The notes below the pieces were generated by a model. It was given only the letters and a program-made list of their open reading frames with translations, made no database searches and was not told the DNA's origin. Shown here in pieces: positions 1 through 8,090 of a stretch of 24,323 nucleotides of DNA; the first letter of the stretch is position 1, and each line of letters opens with the position of its first letter. The stretch comes from JBEEMU01 sp043778315 (GTDB lineage: Bacteria; Bacteroidota; Bacteroidia; Chitinophagales; Saprospiraceae). The translations under genes and the position numbers were made by a program. Where the stretch lies: NCBI GenBank assembly GCA_043778315.1, contig JAYWGJ010000252.1, forward strand, positions 1 to 24,323, in the 5' to 3' direction.

Positions 1-1417
1 TTACATTAACAAAATAAGTTCCGGCTGCGCTGACCGTCAAGGTAGGCGTAGTGACCTGACCGCTCCAAAGGTAACTTGTACCGCCGCTTGCGGTGAGTAA
101 GGTGCTGCCGCCTGCGCAAAACGACAAAACACCCGAAATAACAGGTATAGGTGGAGCGTTTTGCGTGACCGCAATAGTTTTGGTGCTGGTACAACCGTCT
201 GCGCTAGTAGTTGTAACGGTATAAGTACCTGCTGTACCCACAACGGTAGTCGGTCCTGCGCCTGTTTGGTTGCTCCATTGGAAAGTAGGCGAGACTGCGC
301 CTGCCGTACTCGACGCGACAATAGAAGTTGTTTTACCTGTACAAAAAGCTGCCGTACCTGTTAGGGTAATGGCAGGTGGCGTAGGTTGCGTTACCGTCAC
401 GCTGGCAGTAGCCGTACAACCTGCTGCGTTGGTAGCGGTGACGGTGTAGGTTGCTGCTGTATTCACAACAGTCCCCGCGCTCGTAGCTTGATTGCTCCAT
501 ACATAGCTTACGCCGCCGCTCGCGGATAGAAAAACACCGTTCGGGGAACAGAGCGACCCTTGCTGTGTAATGACAGCAGGCGTGAACGGCGAAACCGTGA
601 CAACCTGCGTCGCCGTACCCGTATTGCCTGTGGCAGGGTCGGTAGCGGTAACAGCATAGGTAGTGGTTGCGGTAGGGCAAACGGTCAGCGTAGCGCCTGT
701 GGGTGTGGGTGTCGCGCCGCTCCACGCATAGGTATAGTTGGCTGTACCGTTCGTGACCCTCGCTGTAAGGGTAGTGCATTTGCCTGCGCAAACCGTAGTA
801 CTACCCGCCAAGATAGTAACGGGCAACGGCGCGGCAGGAGTCATCACTTGCGAGGTGGTATAAATATTATCACCCGTAAACGAGTTGCTCGAGTTAGTAG
901 CGTTGCCCGCCACATAAAACGTGATATTGCCGATATTGGTAGCGGGAGCAGTCCAACTGAACGTAAATACGCCCGTTGTGTTGCCTGTACCCGTATGGAC
1001 GATATTTTTACGACTATTGGCGGTCAGTATTTTGGTATTCGTACCCGCTACCAAAGTGCCGCCGTCGGTAAAATTGGTTTGGATAGCTTCTACGCCGATG
1101 CCGAATTTTTGGCTTGTGCTTTGCGCAACGGTCGCCGTGATTTGGTAGGTCTGCCCGGGTACATATTTCCAATTGGGCATATTGGCTGCCGTGATGGTGA
1201 GCGTTCCGCCGCCCTGATTGAGGGCTGCGCCCGAGTGGCAGCTTTGGCAGTTCGTGCCTGCCGCGCCTGTGGTGGTCGGCGCGCCCGAGTAGCCCGCTCT
1301 GCCTGTGCTATTCATAATATCGAAGGCAGATAAACTCACTGCGGCAATAATGGTGGACGCTACTATCATAGTGCTGCGCGACAAGGCGCGCCAGCCGTTT
1401 GGTATAACAGTTTTCAT
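1..1417 (-). CDS. Secreted choice-of-anchor-V-like protein with CxxCH motif and Ig-like modules (partial, C-terminus off the left edge)
   Basis: The frame is open from ATG at 1417 to the window edge (472 codons plus one base), so the C-terminus is missing. Residues about 15-31 are hydrophobic and look like a signal peptide or anchor. Next comes GYSGAP...C57-Q-S-C60-H61-SG. With the following beta-rich stretch to about residue 195, this resembles the choice-of-anchor-V/Reeler-like family of Bacteroidetes surface proteins. From about residue 197 there are four Ig-like modules, the last cut by the edge. Each has the pattern [F/V]C-x-G ... Y-x-W-S ... TYTVT ... GCT, with a CHU_C-associated look. 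The likely role is as a cell-surface or secreted adhesin exported by the Sec pathway and then the type IX system, but the sorting domain that would prove it lies outside. The CxxCH could bind heme c or form a disulfide. The family resemblance is from memory; the repeats and the open frame are directly visible. Confidence 0.85.
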   Translation of the reverse strand, partial: MKTVIPNGWRALSRSTMIVASTIIAAVSLSAFDIMNSTGRAGYSGAPTTTGAAGTNCQSCHSGAALNQGGGTLTITAANMPNWKYVPGQTYQITATVAQSTSQKFGIGVEAIQTNFTDGGTLVAGTNTKILTANSRKNIVHTGTGNTTGVFTFSWTAPATNIGNITFYVAGNATNSSNSFTGDNIYTTSQVMTPAAPLPVTILAGSTTVCAGKCTTLTARVTNGTANYTYAWSGATPTPTGATLTVCPTATTTYAVTATDPATGNTGTATQVVTVSPFTPAVITQQGSLCSPNGVFLSASGGVSYVWSNQATSAGTVVNTAATYTVTATNAAGCTATASVTVTQPTPPAITLTGTAAFCTGKTTSIVASSTAGAVSPTFQWSNQTGAGPTTVVGTAGTYTVTTTSADGCTSTKTIAVTQNAPPIPVISGVLSFCAGGSTLLTASGGTSYLWSGQVTTPTLTVSAAGTYFVNV

Positions 1418-1561
1418 AAAAGATAAAGACTAAAAAGTGGAGAAATTGGATATTTTAGTTAAAAATAATCATAATAAGATGCTAAGTTAGGGATTTTTAC
1501 ACATAAAAAAAAACTTTTTATATGTTTTTGTATAAAAATACTCCTTTTGTAGTAGAGAGAG

Positions 1562-1649
1562 GTGCGCCGAAACGCTGTTTCGGTGAGGATAAACGTGCGC
1601 CGAAACGCTGTTTCGGCGAGGTGAACGACGGAACAGCGTTCTGTCGCAC
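1562..1649 (-). repeat. Hairpin element, locus A (3' side of the beta-helix gene)
   Basis: Two direct copies of a unit with core CGAAACGCTGTTTCG begin at 1562 and 1595, a 33-bp period. An inverted copy with core GGAACAGCGTTCTG follows at 1627-1649. The outer ends are inverted (GTGCG ... CGCAC). Each core folds as a 5-6 bp stem around a 3-nt loop, and the whole element can fold further. It starts about 11 nt after the stop of the gene at 1661-4264 when read on that gene's strand. See the finding on the four-locus family. Confidence 0.85.
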
Positions 1650-1660
1650 TATCGTTGCGC

Positions 1661-4264
1661 CTACTTCCGTGGCTTTTTAGGAACGGGCTTAGGTATAACA
1701 GGTAGCTTCGGCGTAGGCGTGATAGGCACAGTCGCGCCGACGGTTTTTCGCTGCAAGGTAGGTGTATTAGTATATTCAAAAGTGCTGCCGCCTACCACAG
1801 AAAATGGTGCTTTGGAATTGACTAAAATAAGAGAAACGAATATGTCTAAGTTTTTTGTGAACGCGACTTTGGTGGTAGAAAGGTCGGAGTTCAAAAAAAA
1901 TATACCGCCGCCTTTATCAAAACAATTGCAAGCGTCGGTGCCAGGTGTATCAAAACCATTTTGCTCTATTTTCAGACAATTTTGCCCTGAGGTAGCTAAC
2001 TCGATGGTATTTTTGCCCACGCCCTGACGCGCCAAGAAGCGGCTGTTTTCGAAGAAACTGATTTGCGGGTCAAGTCCGCCATAAGGGCAAAGGCTCGCTT
2101 GCGCATCGGTAGTGATATTATTATAATAAAAAGTAGGAGACACGGCGTTTACAGGCTGAAAATCGAAGCCCGAAGTACGGGTAAAGCGGCTGTTAAGGAC
2201 GTTCCAGGTTCCAGCACCAAAGTAAGTATTTTGGCTGCCTCTTTTGTACGGGTTAGTACTACAAAAATTACGAATATTATACCTATTATCCGTAAACAGG
2301 CAGTTCGATACGGTTTCTTGCAGCGCGTTGAAGTGACCGACGGTCAAGCCGATTTGGTTGTTTGCGAGTACGCAATGGTCTATTAGTGTCATCTCATCGC
2401 TTATTCCCTTCCATATAGCGTTACCGTCCGTTTCGCCTACCATATTGCCTATGGCTACACCAATTTCGCCATTGCGAAAAGCACATTTTTTCAAAAAAAT
2501 CTGTATGCTCGAGCAGGCATTGCCACCGCCATTATTGTAAGAAGAAATAGATAATAAGCCCTTGGTGCAAGCCGATGTAGCGGGTTTAGGGAGCATAAAA
2601 GTGATGCCTTGCACCGTTGCGCCCCACGCCGCCATACTCAATATACTGTTGTTATTGGTATTGATAATCTTAACGCTGCCCGAGTCTGCGCCACCCATAA
2701 AACCACCTAAGGCGCGAGGGTGTATCCATTTTAGCGTTTGGGTGATGCGGTAATTACCCGCAGGAAAATACACTAAGGCATTGCGCGCGTATTCGCCTTT
2801 ACTATCTTTGCTAATAGAAGCCGTCAGCGCGGCTTGTATGGCTTTGGTATCGTCGGTTTTGCCGTCGCCTTTCGCACCTTCTTTTTTTACATTGACAAAC
2901 AAACCATCAAAATCGGTATCCAAATTAGGTAGTTGGAGACTTTCGGGAATATCGTCGCTCGGAATAACGGTATTTATTTTTTCTTGCGTAAGCAATTCGG
3001 TATTTTTATTGCTTAAGTATCGGTTACCAACTCGCGCTTTGGGATTATTAATATGATATTGATTGCCCTGTTCCACTATTTTGATTGCGCTGCTCGCTAG
3101 TATCGGAAACACCTCTTTATCGGTCATAATGAGGTCGTCGGCATCGCCCGTATTCGATATCATATTACCGAGCGCGACTATCTGCGCAGAGCGGTCAGTA
3201 CCCGTCACCAAACGTCCACAACGGTAGCGGCTGTTGTTGCCGAGTAGCCATAGCTTGCCGCCCGTGCTGTTCATTTCTACCATTGCCGAGTTTTTGCGAC
3301 AAGCAGGTGTAGCATAATTATTGATACCATTAGCTTTAATCACTACGCTCGTCCCCACGCCAAAAATGCCCACAAAGGCGCGTAGCACCGACTCGCCACA
3401 CCGCTTGTCGGCTAAATTATCTCCCTCTGTGCGCATACCCGCTATCACGTTAGGTCCGTAGCTGTTTGCACCCTCAAACACAAATTCGTATCTGCCAGCC
3501 GCCACTTCCGCCTGCAAGGCAAACATTCTTAGTCTGCCTTTTTTTTGGTGCGCATGACAAATGTTTTTGTCGTCGCGGCGGTTGTTCGTCTCGGTCATAA
3601 AATCCAAATGCACGCCCGTCACGTCCGCTTGTGGGTGATTGACTATCAGTGCGGTTTCTGAGTTCGTACCACTATATATTTTCATGCCTTGCAGGCGATA
3701 TTGCCCCGGAGCAGTGATATTGAGCGTCGCGTCGCGCATCACCATATCCATTGCAGAAAAGTTAATGGGCTGTTTTTGTTCAAAATTGATACCCGTTTCT
3801 GCGCCAGTTCCGTTTTTACAAATCGTCAGTCCTGCGAGCTGCACAGTTTGTGCGGCTTGTATGCGCAGCACCGTTCCTTTACTTCTTATCAGCGTTGCGA
3901 AACGATTGAAGCCGTGTATATACAACGAACCGCCAGGTCGATTGATGGTGAGCGGTTCGTTCAATACATAGCTGCCTGGAGCGAGCGCGATACAGCTAAT
4001 GCGCATATTATTGACGGCTTTAACGAGTTCGTCGGCGGTGCGGACGAGCGTAAATTGGCTGTACTGTGTGGGCGGACTCACCGCGCCGTTGCGGTCGGTC
4101 GGGCGCGCTTGCGGTAGGTCAGCGTCGCGCTCGACTGCGCTGATTTCCGCTTCGGTACGCGGATGGTTTTTGACCGTCGCGGTGCGGCTCGCGCTACACG
4201 CGAAGCCAATCGCACTCAAAAAAACAGCGCACGATACGGCACTGTATAAGTTTTTTTTGTTCAT
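1661..4264 (-). CDS. Lipoprotein-like right-handed beta-helix protein, pectate-lyase-3-like
   Basis: 867 residues from the ATG at 4264. The N-terminus is a hydrophobic signal sequence ending IGFAC at Cys23. This is a relaxed lipobox, so lipidation is plausible, though the -3 Gly is not canonical. Residues about 70-400 hold a first parallel beta-helix-like region (DELVKAVNN, LAPGSYVL, then repeated short strands and turns). Residues about 453-480 carry the typical opening of the pectate-lyase superfamily-3 fold: V-K-x-x-GAKGDGKTDDTKAIQAAL, then a VYFPAGNYRITQTL strand at about 498-511. A second beta-helix extends to about residue 820. The C-terminus is a Pro/Lys-rich tail. Such folds usually bind or cleave polysaccharide. 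I cannot identify catalytic residues, so the substrate is unknown. The position next to an Ig-repeat surface protein fits a cell-envelope location. The coding frame is intact. Confidence 0.85.
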   Translation of the reverse strand: MNKKNLYSAVSCAVFLSAIGFACSASRTATVKNHPRTEAEISAVERDADLPQARPTDRNGAVSPPTQYSQFTLVRTADELVKAVNNMRISCIALAPGSYVLNEPLTINRPGGSLYIHGFNRFATLIRSKGTVLRIQAAQTVQLAGLTICKNGTGAETGINFEQKQPINFSAMDMVMRDATLNITAPGQYRLQGMKIYSGTNSETALIVNHPQADVTGVHLDFMTETNNRRDDKNICHAHQKKGRLRMFALQAEVAAGRYEFVFEGANSYGPNVIAGMRTEGDNLADKRCGESVLRAFVGIFGVGTSVVIKANGINNYATPACRKNSAMVEMNSTGGKLWLLGNNSRYRCGRLVTGTDRSAQIVALGNMISNTGDADDLIMTDKEVFPILASSAIKIVEQGNQYHINNPKARVGNRYLSNKNTELLTQEKINTVIPSDDIPESLQLPNLDTDFDGLFVNVKKEGAKGDGKTDDTKAIQAALTASISKDSKGEYARNALVYFPAGNYRITQTLKWIHPRALGGFMGGADSGSVKIINTNNNSILSMAAWGATVQGITFMLPKPATSACTKGLLSISSYNNGGGNACSSIQIFLKKCAFRNGEIGVAIGNMVGETDGNAIWKGISDEMTLIDHCVLANNQIGLTVGHFNALQETVSNCLFTDNRYNIRNFCSTNPYKRGSQNTYFGAGTWNVLNSRFTRTSGFDFQPVNAVSPTFYYNNITTDAQASLCPYGGLDPQISFFENSRFLARQGVGKNTIELATSGQNCLKIEQNGFDTPGTDACNCFDKGGGIFFLNSDLSTTKVAFTKNLDIFVSLILVNSKAPFSVVGGSTFEYTNTPTLQRKTVGATVPITPTPKLPVIPKPVPKKPRK

Positions 4265-4310
4265 AATAATAGAGGGGAAAGTGGTATAAGAGTGACTCAG
4301 TTACACTTGT

Positions 4311-4802
4311 TTATGCTTCGTTGAAAAGTGCTAACAAAAAATCGGTAATTAAAGTAGAAAATTTTAAGAATTGTAAATAGGTATAGTACCAACAGAAAGT
4401 GATAAAAGCAATAAAACCTATTGCGACGAATACGAATTTTGTATAAATCAATTCCGAACACAAAATATATATCATATCTGTACTAACCAATACACCAAAT
4501 ACCAGCAACGATAGCTTAGGAAAAATCTTTACTTTTACAGTAACTTGTCCTTTATAATCGTCTTCACATCGGACAGATGCTACAAAATTATCCATCTCAT
4601 CTCTACTACCAATATGTCGCAAGCGAAACAGATGAAATATGGGAGTAGAGGAACAATTATAGGTCATTTTTACCATTGGTACGCGCTCAGGTATGGCAAT
4701 ATCTGCAATTAAAGGCATCATTCTATGGTCGTCAGCATCGGGAATTGATGATAACCGTCTTGTAGTTTCTGCTATGCTGCTATTTTCAATATAAATATAC
4801 AT
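4311..4802 (-). CDS. Small membrane protein of unknown function
   Basis: 163 residues; I do not recognise the family. About 95 N-terminal residues are soluble and mildly charged. Two hydrophobic segments follow (about residues 97-116 and 122-143), then a short amphipathic tail ending ALFNEA. This looks like an inner-membrane hairpin anchor with a cytoplasmic N-domain. The base composition is AT-rich compared with the flanking genes, and the ORF lies between the beta-helix gene and a hairpin-repeat element on the same strand. The start at 4802 is the first ATG; no recognisable promoter or ribosome-binding site helps to decide it. The absence of a better frame on either strand and the two clear membrane segments support a real gene, but a young or decaying ORF cannot be excluded. 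Confidence 0.55.
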   Translation of the reverse strand: MYIYIENSSIAETTRRLSSIPDADDHRMMPLIADIAIPERVPMVKMTYNCSSTPIFHLFRLRHIGSRDEMDNFVASVRCEDDYKGQVTVKVKIFPKLSLLVFGVLVSTDMIYILCSELIYTKFVFVAIGFIAFITFCWYYTYLQFLKFSTLITDFLLALFNEA

Positions 4803-4819
4803 GTGAAGCTTGGATAAAA

Positions 4820-4907
4820 GTGCGCCGAAACGCTGTTTTGATGAGAGGTGAGCGTGCGCCGAAGTGAAACAGACGACGGAACAGCGTTCCGTCGCACGTT
4901 CGTCGCA
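4820..4907 (-). repeat. Hairpin element, locus B (3' side of the M50 protease gene)
   Basis: A direct unit starts at 4820 (GTGCGCCGAAACGCTG). A second, degenerate unit starts at 4854 (34 bp on). The inverted copy GACGGAACAGCGTTCCGTCG runs 4875-4894, extending to CGCAC at 4897. A further CGTCGCAC follows at 4900-4907, directly against the stop of the gene at 4910. The architecture and the orientation relative to the upstream gene match locus A. Confidence 0.8.
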
Positions 4908-4909
4908 CT

Positions 4910-6001
4910 TTACGCCCGTTGCGCCAACGCCTTTATTGCATCAAAATGCACTACGCCGAGCAGTTTGCCGTTTTCTATAACGAACAAAAGCGGACAACCC
5001 GTTTTTTGCATCAAGTCGTAGGCGGTTTTGACGCTTTCGGCAGGCGCGAGCGTCGGTACGTCGGTGTGCATATATTCGGCGATGGTCGCGGTGCTGTCCT
5101 TTTGGTCGGCGGCGGCTTGTATCGCTTCGCGGGTCAAAACGCCCACTATTTGTTGTGCGCCGTCGGCGACTAAAAAATCGGTATTATCGTCGCTTTGCAG
5201 CGAAGGAATAGCGACCGACATCAGTTCATCGCTACCAAAAGCCGTGATATTTGTATGCGCTATTTCGCCTACTGTTTTGCCCGAAAGGCTTTGCGTTGCC
5301 GCAATAAGGTCGTACTCGCGTTTTGCGCCAAGCGTAATAAATACGCCAATCACCGCCAAAAACGGACTGGTATGAAAATCCTCAATCCCAAATAAATAGA
5401 ACATAATGCTATTGCCAAACAAACCCAAAGCGACGAAAATAGCGGCAAATACGCGCCCAATCCACATCGCGACGAAGGTAGCGCGCAGGCGCGGCATAGC
5501 CATACTCAGCACGGCGCGGAGTGCGCGCCCGCCGTCCATCGGAAACGCAGGTATCATATTGAACAACACCAAAAAAAGATTGACATACAATAATTGGCTT
5601 GTTATAAAATAAACATTGCTTTCGGTATCAATAAATGGATTTATAGCATACAAAATAATGGCAATAGCAATATTAACGGCTGGACCCGCCACCGCAACTA
5701 CGAGTTCCTGAAACGGGTTTTCGGGGATAGAATTGAGCCGCGCAACGCCGCCGATAGGGTACATCACTATATCGTGCGTACCGATGCCGTAGCGCCGCGC
5801 CGCGAGCGCGTGACCGAATTCGTGCAAAATAACACATACAAAAACCGCTAAAACGGTCAAAATACTGATTACGATAGCAGGAATAGTGCCGCTTTCTGCC
5901 CAACCCGTGTAGCCGATATAGGTCAGCAAAAGCAGAAAACTCCAATGTATATAAACTGGAATGTCGGCGTAAGTGCCAATATGTAGTCGGGTGCGCGCCA
6001 T
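4910..6001 (-). CDS. Site-2-protease-family M50 zinc metalloprotease with C-terminal CBS pair
   Basis: 363 residues, membrane-embedded. The zinc-binding HEFGH is at residues 60-64 inside the third hydrophobic segment. The second metal-ligand motif N148-x-x-P-x-x-P-x-D156-GG is present, so both catalytic elements of the M50 family are intact. Further hydrophobic segments lie at about 18-35, 40-60, 100-120, 130-150 and 175-230. The C-terminal third (about 240-360) is a pair of CBS motifs (VGEIAH..., then IAEYMHTDVPTLAPAESV and GKLLGVVHFDAI). These typically bind adenosine nucleotides and gate the protease. The overall plan matches the Rip3-like/archaeal CBS-S2P group. It would cleave a transmembrane substrate inside the inner membrane; which one cannot be told. 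It is transcribed away from the DUF1415 gene, with 94 bp between the two starts. Confidence 0.92.
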   Translation of the reverse strand: MARTRLHIGTYADIPVYIHWSFLLLLTYIGYTGWAESGTIPAIVISILTVLAVFVCVILHEFGHALAARRYGIGTHDIVMYPIGGVARLNSIPENPFQELVVAVAGPAVNIAIAIILYAINPFIDTESNVYFITSQLLYVNLFLVLFNMIPAFPMDGGRALRAVLSMAMPRLRATFVAMWIGRVFAAIFVALGLFGNSIMFYLFGIEDFHTSPFLAVIGVFITLGAKREYDLIAATQSLSGKTVGEIAHTNITAFGSDELMSVAIPSLQSDDNTDFLVADGAQQIVGVLTREAIQAAADQKDSTATIAEYMHTDVPTLAPAESVKTAYDLMQKTGCPLLFVIENGKLLGVVHFDAIKALAQRA

Positions 6002-6041
6002 TTTTGTCTTGTTTTTGATTTGAAATTTGCATTTGCTCCCA

Positions 6042-6049
6042 CAAATATA
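6042..6049 (-). promoter_or_regulatory. Putative -7 box for the M50 protease gene
   Basis: On the minus strand this reads TATATTTG, matching the Bacteroidetes -7 consensus TAnnTTTG. It lies about 40 nt upstream of the ATG at 6001. No TTG is seen at the expected -33 position, so support is partial. Confidence 0.4.
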
Positions 6050-6095
6050 GTGAAAATATTACATTTATAAAATGATTTTTAGGATATAAATAGAA

Positions 6096-6695
6096 ATGTA
6101 TATCTTTGTGCCGATGTTGCCTTGTAAACTAAAAATATTGACCTTGCTTGACAAAAATTTGATTATCAATCAGACCCGAAAATGGGTGACAGATGTGGTC
6201 GTCGGCTGCAATTTCTGCCCGTTTGCAGCACGAGAAGTGAAGCGCGAAAGTATTCGCTATTTCGTTTCCGAAACCGACGACGCAGCTTTATGTTTGGCAC
6301 AACTGATAGTAGAGTGCGAGGTTTTGGACGAGAATACGGAGACAATAGCGACAAGTTTATTGATATATCCTACTGGTTTTCAAGACTTTGAGGCATATTT
6401 AGACTTTTTGGATATGGCGGAACTATTGCTACAAAAACAAGGCTACGAAGGCGTGTATCAATTGGCGAGTTTTCACCCCGACTACTGTTTTGCGGGCGAA
6501 GCGACCACCGACGCGGCTAATTATACCAATCGTTCGCCGTACCCGATGCTACATTTATTGCGCGAAAGCAGCCTCACCGCCGCCATAGATACGCACGCCG
6601 ATACCGAAAAAATACCGCTTCGTAATATCGCTTTTGCGCGCAAAAAAGGCGCGGCAGCCATGCAAGCATTGCTGCAAGCCGCTATAAATGGTTAA
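6096..6695 (+). CDS. DUF1415 family protein
   Basis: 199 residues from the first ATG. The conserved core begins at about residue 25: Q-T-R-K-W-V-x-D-V-V-V-G-C-N-F-C-P-F-A, the hallmark of the DUF1415 family (cytoplasmic, function unknown; 170-190 residues is usual). A second conserved block is the segment LASFHPDYCFAGE at about 123-135, followed by NRSPYPMLHLLRE. The cysteines of the NxCPF motif and of the PDYCF segment could be metal- or redox-active, but this is inference. The start is doubtful. A TATCTTTG promoter box at 6101-6108 overlaps the first ATG, so translation more likely begins at ATG 6114 or at TTG 6138/6144, which would give a length closer to the family. It is divergent from the protease gene. 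Confidence 0.85.
   Translation: MYIFVPMLPCKLKILTLLDKNLIINQTRKWVTDVVVGCNFCPFAAREVKRESIRYFVSETDDAALCLAQLIVECEVLDENTETIATSLLIYPTGFQDFEAYLDFLDMAELLLQKQGYEGVYQLASFHPDYCFAGEATTDAANYTNRSPYPMLHLLRESSLTAAIDTHADTEKIPLRNIAFARKKGAAAMQALLQAAING
6101..6108 (+). promoter_or_regulatory. Putative -7 box for the DUF1415 gene
   Basis: TATCTTTG is an exact match to TAnnTTTG. No good -33 TTG lies at 19-22 bp upstream. If it is used, the ATG at 6096 cannot be the start codon because it would be upstream of the transcript. Confidence 0.4.
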
Positions 6696-6754
6696 AATAA
6701 ACGTTTTTTTAGATTAAAAACAAAGGAAATATCGTTGTGATATATAAGTTTCAA

Positions 6755-6787
6755 AACCTATAAGGTCAAAAAAAGACCTTATAGGTT
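6755..6787. repeat. Perfect 13-bp inverted repeat with A7 loop
   Basis: The left arm AACCTATAAGGTC (6755-6767) and right arm GACCTTATAGGTT (6775-6787) pair perfectly around seven A residues. It lies 60 nt after the DUF1415 stop and 28 nt before the PorP/SprF ATG. It could be a terminator for the former or a 5' structure for the latter. There is no U-tail on the plus strand. A related hairpin follows the cinA stop at 9457-9489. Confidence 0.8.
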
Positions 6788-6815
6788 GCCTAAATCATCA
6801 TTTTTCATACCAATA

Positions 6816-7847
6816 ATGAAACGCAATTTATTTATTTTATTTTTCGCAGTGCAAATCGGTGCGCTTTGGGCGCAAGACCCGCATTTTACGCAGTCTTATG
6901 CTTCGCCGATGTTCCTCAACCCTGCTATGACGGGCGCGTTTGATGGGCGATACCGCCTCGGCGCAGTAGCGCGGACGCAGTGGTCGTCGTTTTTGGGAAC
7001 GCCGTTTAATAGCGTCGGCGGTATGTTCGACCTCCGTCTGCCGATTGGCAAAGGCACACAAGAACAGTATATTGGTGCGGGTTTGGACTTATACTCCGAT
7101 AAAATGGGCGGTAACTCGTACTTTTCGACGAATAGTATGTCGCTTTCGGGCGCGTACCATAAGCCGCTCGATATGCGCGGCAACAACTACCTTTCGGCGG
7201 GTTTGCGGGTTGGCTTTGCGCAGCGCAGCGTGAACTACGAGGGTTTACGGTTTCAAGACCAATTTAACGGCTTGGACGGCTACACTTACGCAACAGGCGA
7301 AAATTTGCCCGCTAACAGCGTCACTTATATTGATTTGGGAACGGGTATTTTTTGGTCGACGAATGTCGAAAAGCGCAATCAGTTTCATGCAGGCGTGGGA
7401 TTATACCACATCAATCGTCCCGACGTAGCCTTATTTACAAAAGTGGAAGACAAAGCACTCGCTATCCGTACCTCGATTGTCGCGGGCGGTCAGATAGAAC
7501 TCACGCCGACCATCGACATCATGCCGCGCATCGTGATAAGTACGCAGGGCGGACACTTTGAGAGTAATTTGGGTACTAATTTCCGCATCGGTCTCGATGA
7601 TTATAACGACGCTTCGCTAGTTGTAGGCGGCTGGCTGCGCCCTGTAAGCGACATAAAACAAGGCTTAGGCTTAGATGCGGCGGTCTTGATGACAGGTATT
7701 CAGTTCTCTAATATGCGGATTGGCGCAAGCTATGATATAAATGTGTCGCCGCTCTCGCAGGTGAGCAAAACGGTCGGCGCGTTTGAGCTTACGTTCCAAT
7801 ATATCGGCAATTACGGCGGCGAAAAGGTAATGTGTCCTACTTTTTAA
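6816..7847 (+). CDS. PorP/SprF family type IX secretion/gliding outer-membrane protein
   Basis: 343 residues from ATG 6816. The frame also extends upstream to a TTG at 6786, but that lies in a hairpin, and only the 6816 start places the signal peptide (MKRNLFILFF...LWAQ) at the N-terminus. The mature protein begins with the family signature D-P-H-F-T-Q-x-Y-x-x-P-x-F-L-N-P-A-x-T-G, followed by alternating beta-strands of an outer-membrane barrel. It closes with GNYGGEKVMCPTF, equivalent to the terminal CPRF motif of PorP/SprF proteins. Family members act with type IX secretion and anchor or secrete a partner adhesin, usually encoded immediately upstream. Here the neighbours are DUF1415 and CinA, so the partner is not adjacent. 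The Ig-repeat proteins at both window edges are candidate clients. Confidence 0.93.
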   Translation: MKRNLFILFFAVQIGALWAQDPHFTQSYASPMFLNPAMTGAFDGRYRLGAVARTQWSSFLGTPFNSVGGMFDLRLPIGKGTQEQYIGAGLDLYSDKMGGNSYFSTNSMSLSGAYHKPLDMRGNNYLSAGLRVGFAQRSVNYEGLRFQDQFNGLDGYTYATGENLPANSVTYIDLGTGIFWSTNVEKRNQFHAGVGLYHINRPDVALFTKVEDKALAIRTSIVAGGQIELTPTIDIMPRIVISTQGGHFESNLGTNFRIGLDDYNDASLVVGGWLRPVSDIKQGLGLDAAVLMTGIQFSNMRIGASYDINVSPLSQVSKTVGAFELTFQYIGNYGGEKVMCPTF

Positions 7848-7855
7848 CCTATAAA

Positions 7856-7970
7856 CTGTGAACTGTAAGCAATAAACTGCCTTCGGTGAAGCGATAAGCT
7901 GTGAACTGTAAGCTGTAAACTGCCTTCGGTGAAGCGATAAGCTGTGAACTGTAAGCTGTAAATTTTGAGC
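7856..7970. repeat. 43-bp tandem repeat
   Basis: Two full units (7877-7919 and 7920-7962), each beginning CTGCCTTCGGTGAAGC and containing GATAAGCTGTGAACTG. They are preceded by a partial unit from 7856 (CTGTGAACTGTAAGC) and followed by a fading one. The full units are identical as read. Confidence 0.85.
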
Positions 7971-8009
7971 GATAAACGATAAGCAATAAACGCCTTCAAA
8001 AGGGCTGCT

Positions 8010-8090
8010 AATATGTCGCTGCGATGCCGCTTTACGCGGTTTTAATCCTATTTTTCTACCAATATGTCGCTGCAATGCAGCTTTGCGCGG
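8010..8090. repeat. 30-bp direct repeat pair
   Basis: Copies at 8010-8039 and 8061-8090 both begin AATATGTCGCTGC and end CGCGG. They differ at 3 of 30 positions and start 51 bp apart. Confidence 0.75.

Noticed and set aside
560..1333. 257-codon plus-strand ORF
   Set aside because: It is the antisense shadow of the minus-strand Ig-repeat gene, Arg/Cys/Gly-rich with no domain.
1459..1779. 106-codon minus-strand ORF with ETAFRRT peptide repeats
   Set aside because: It is hairpin element A translated, and overlaps the 3' end of the beta-helix gene in another frame.
7856..8090. CRISPR array
   Set aside because: The units are directly abutting or few, with no unique spacers of constant length and no cas genes nearby.
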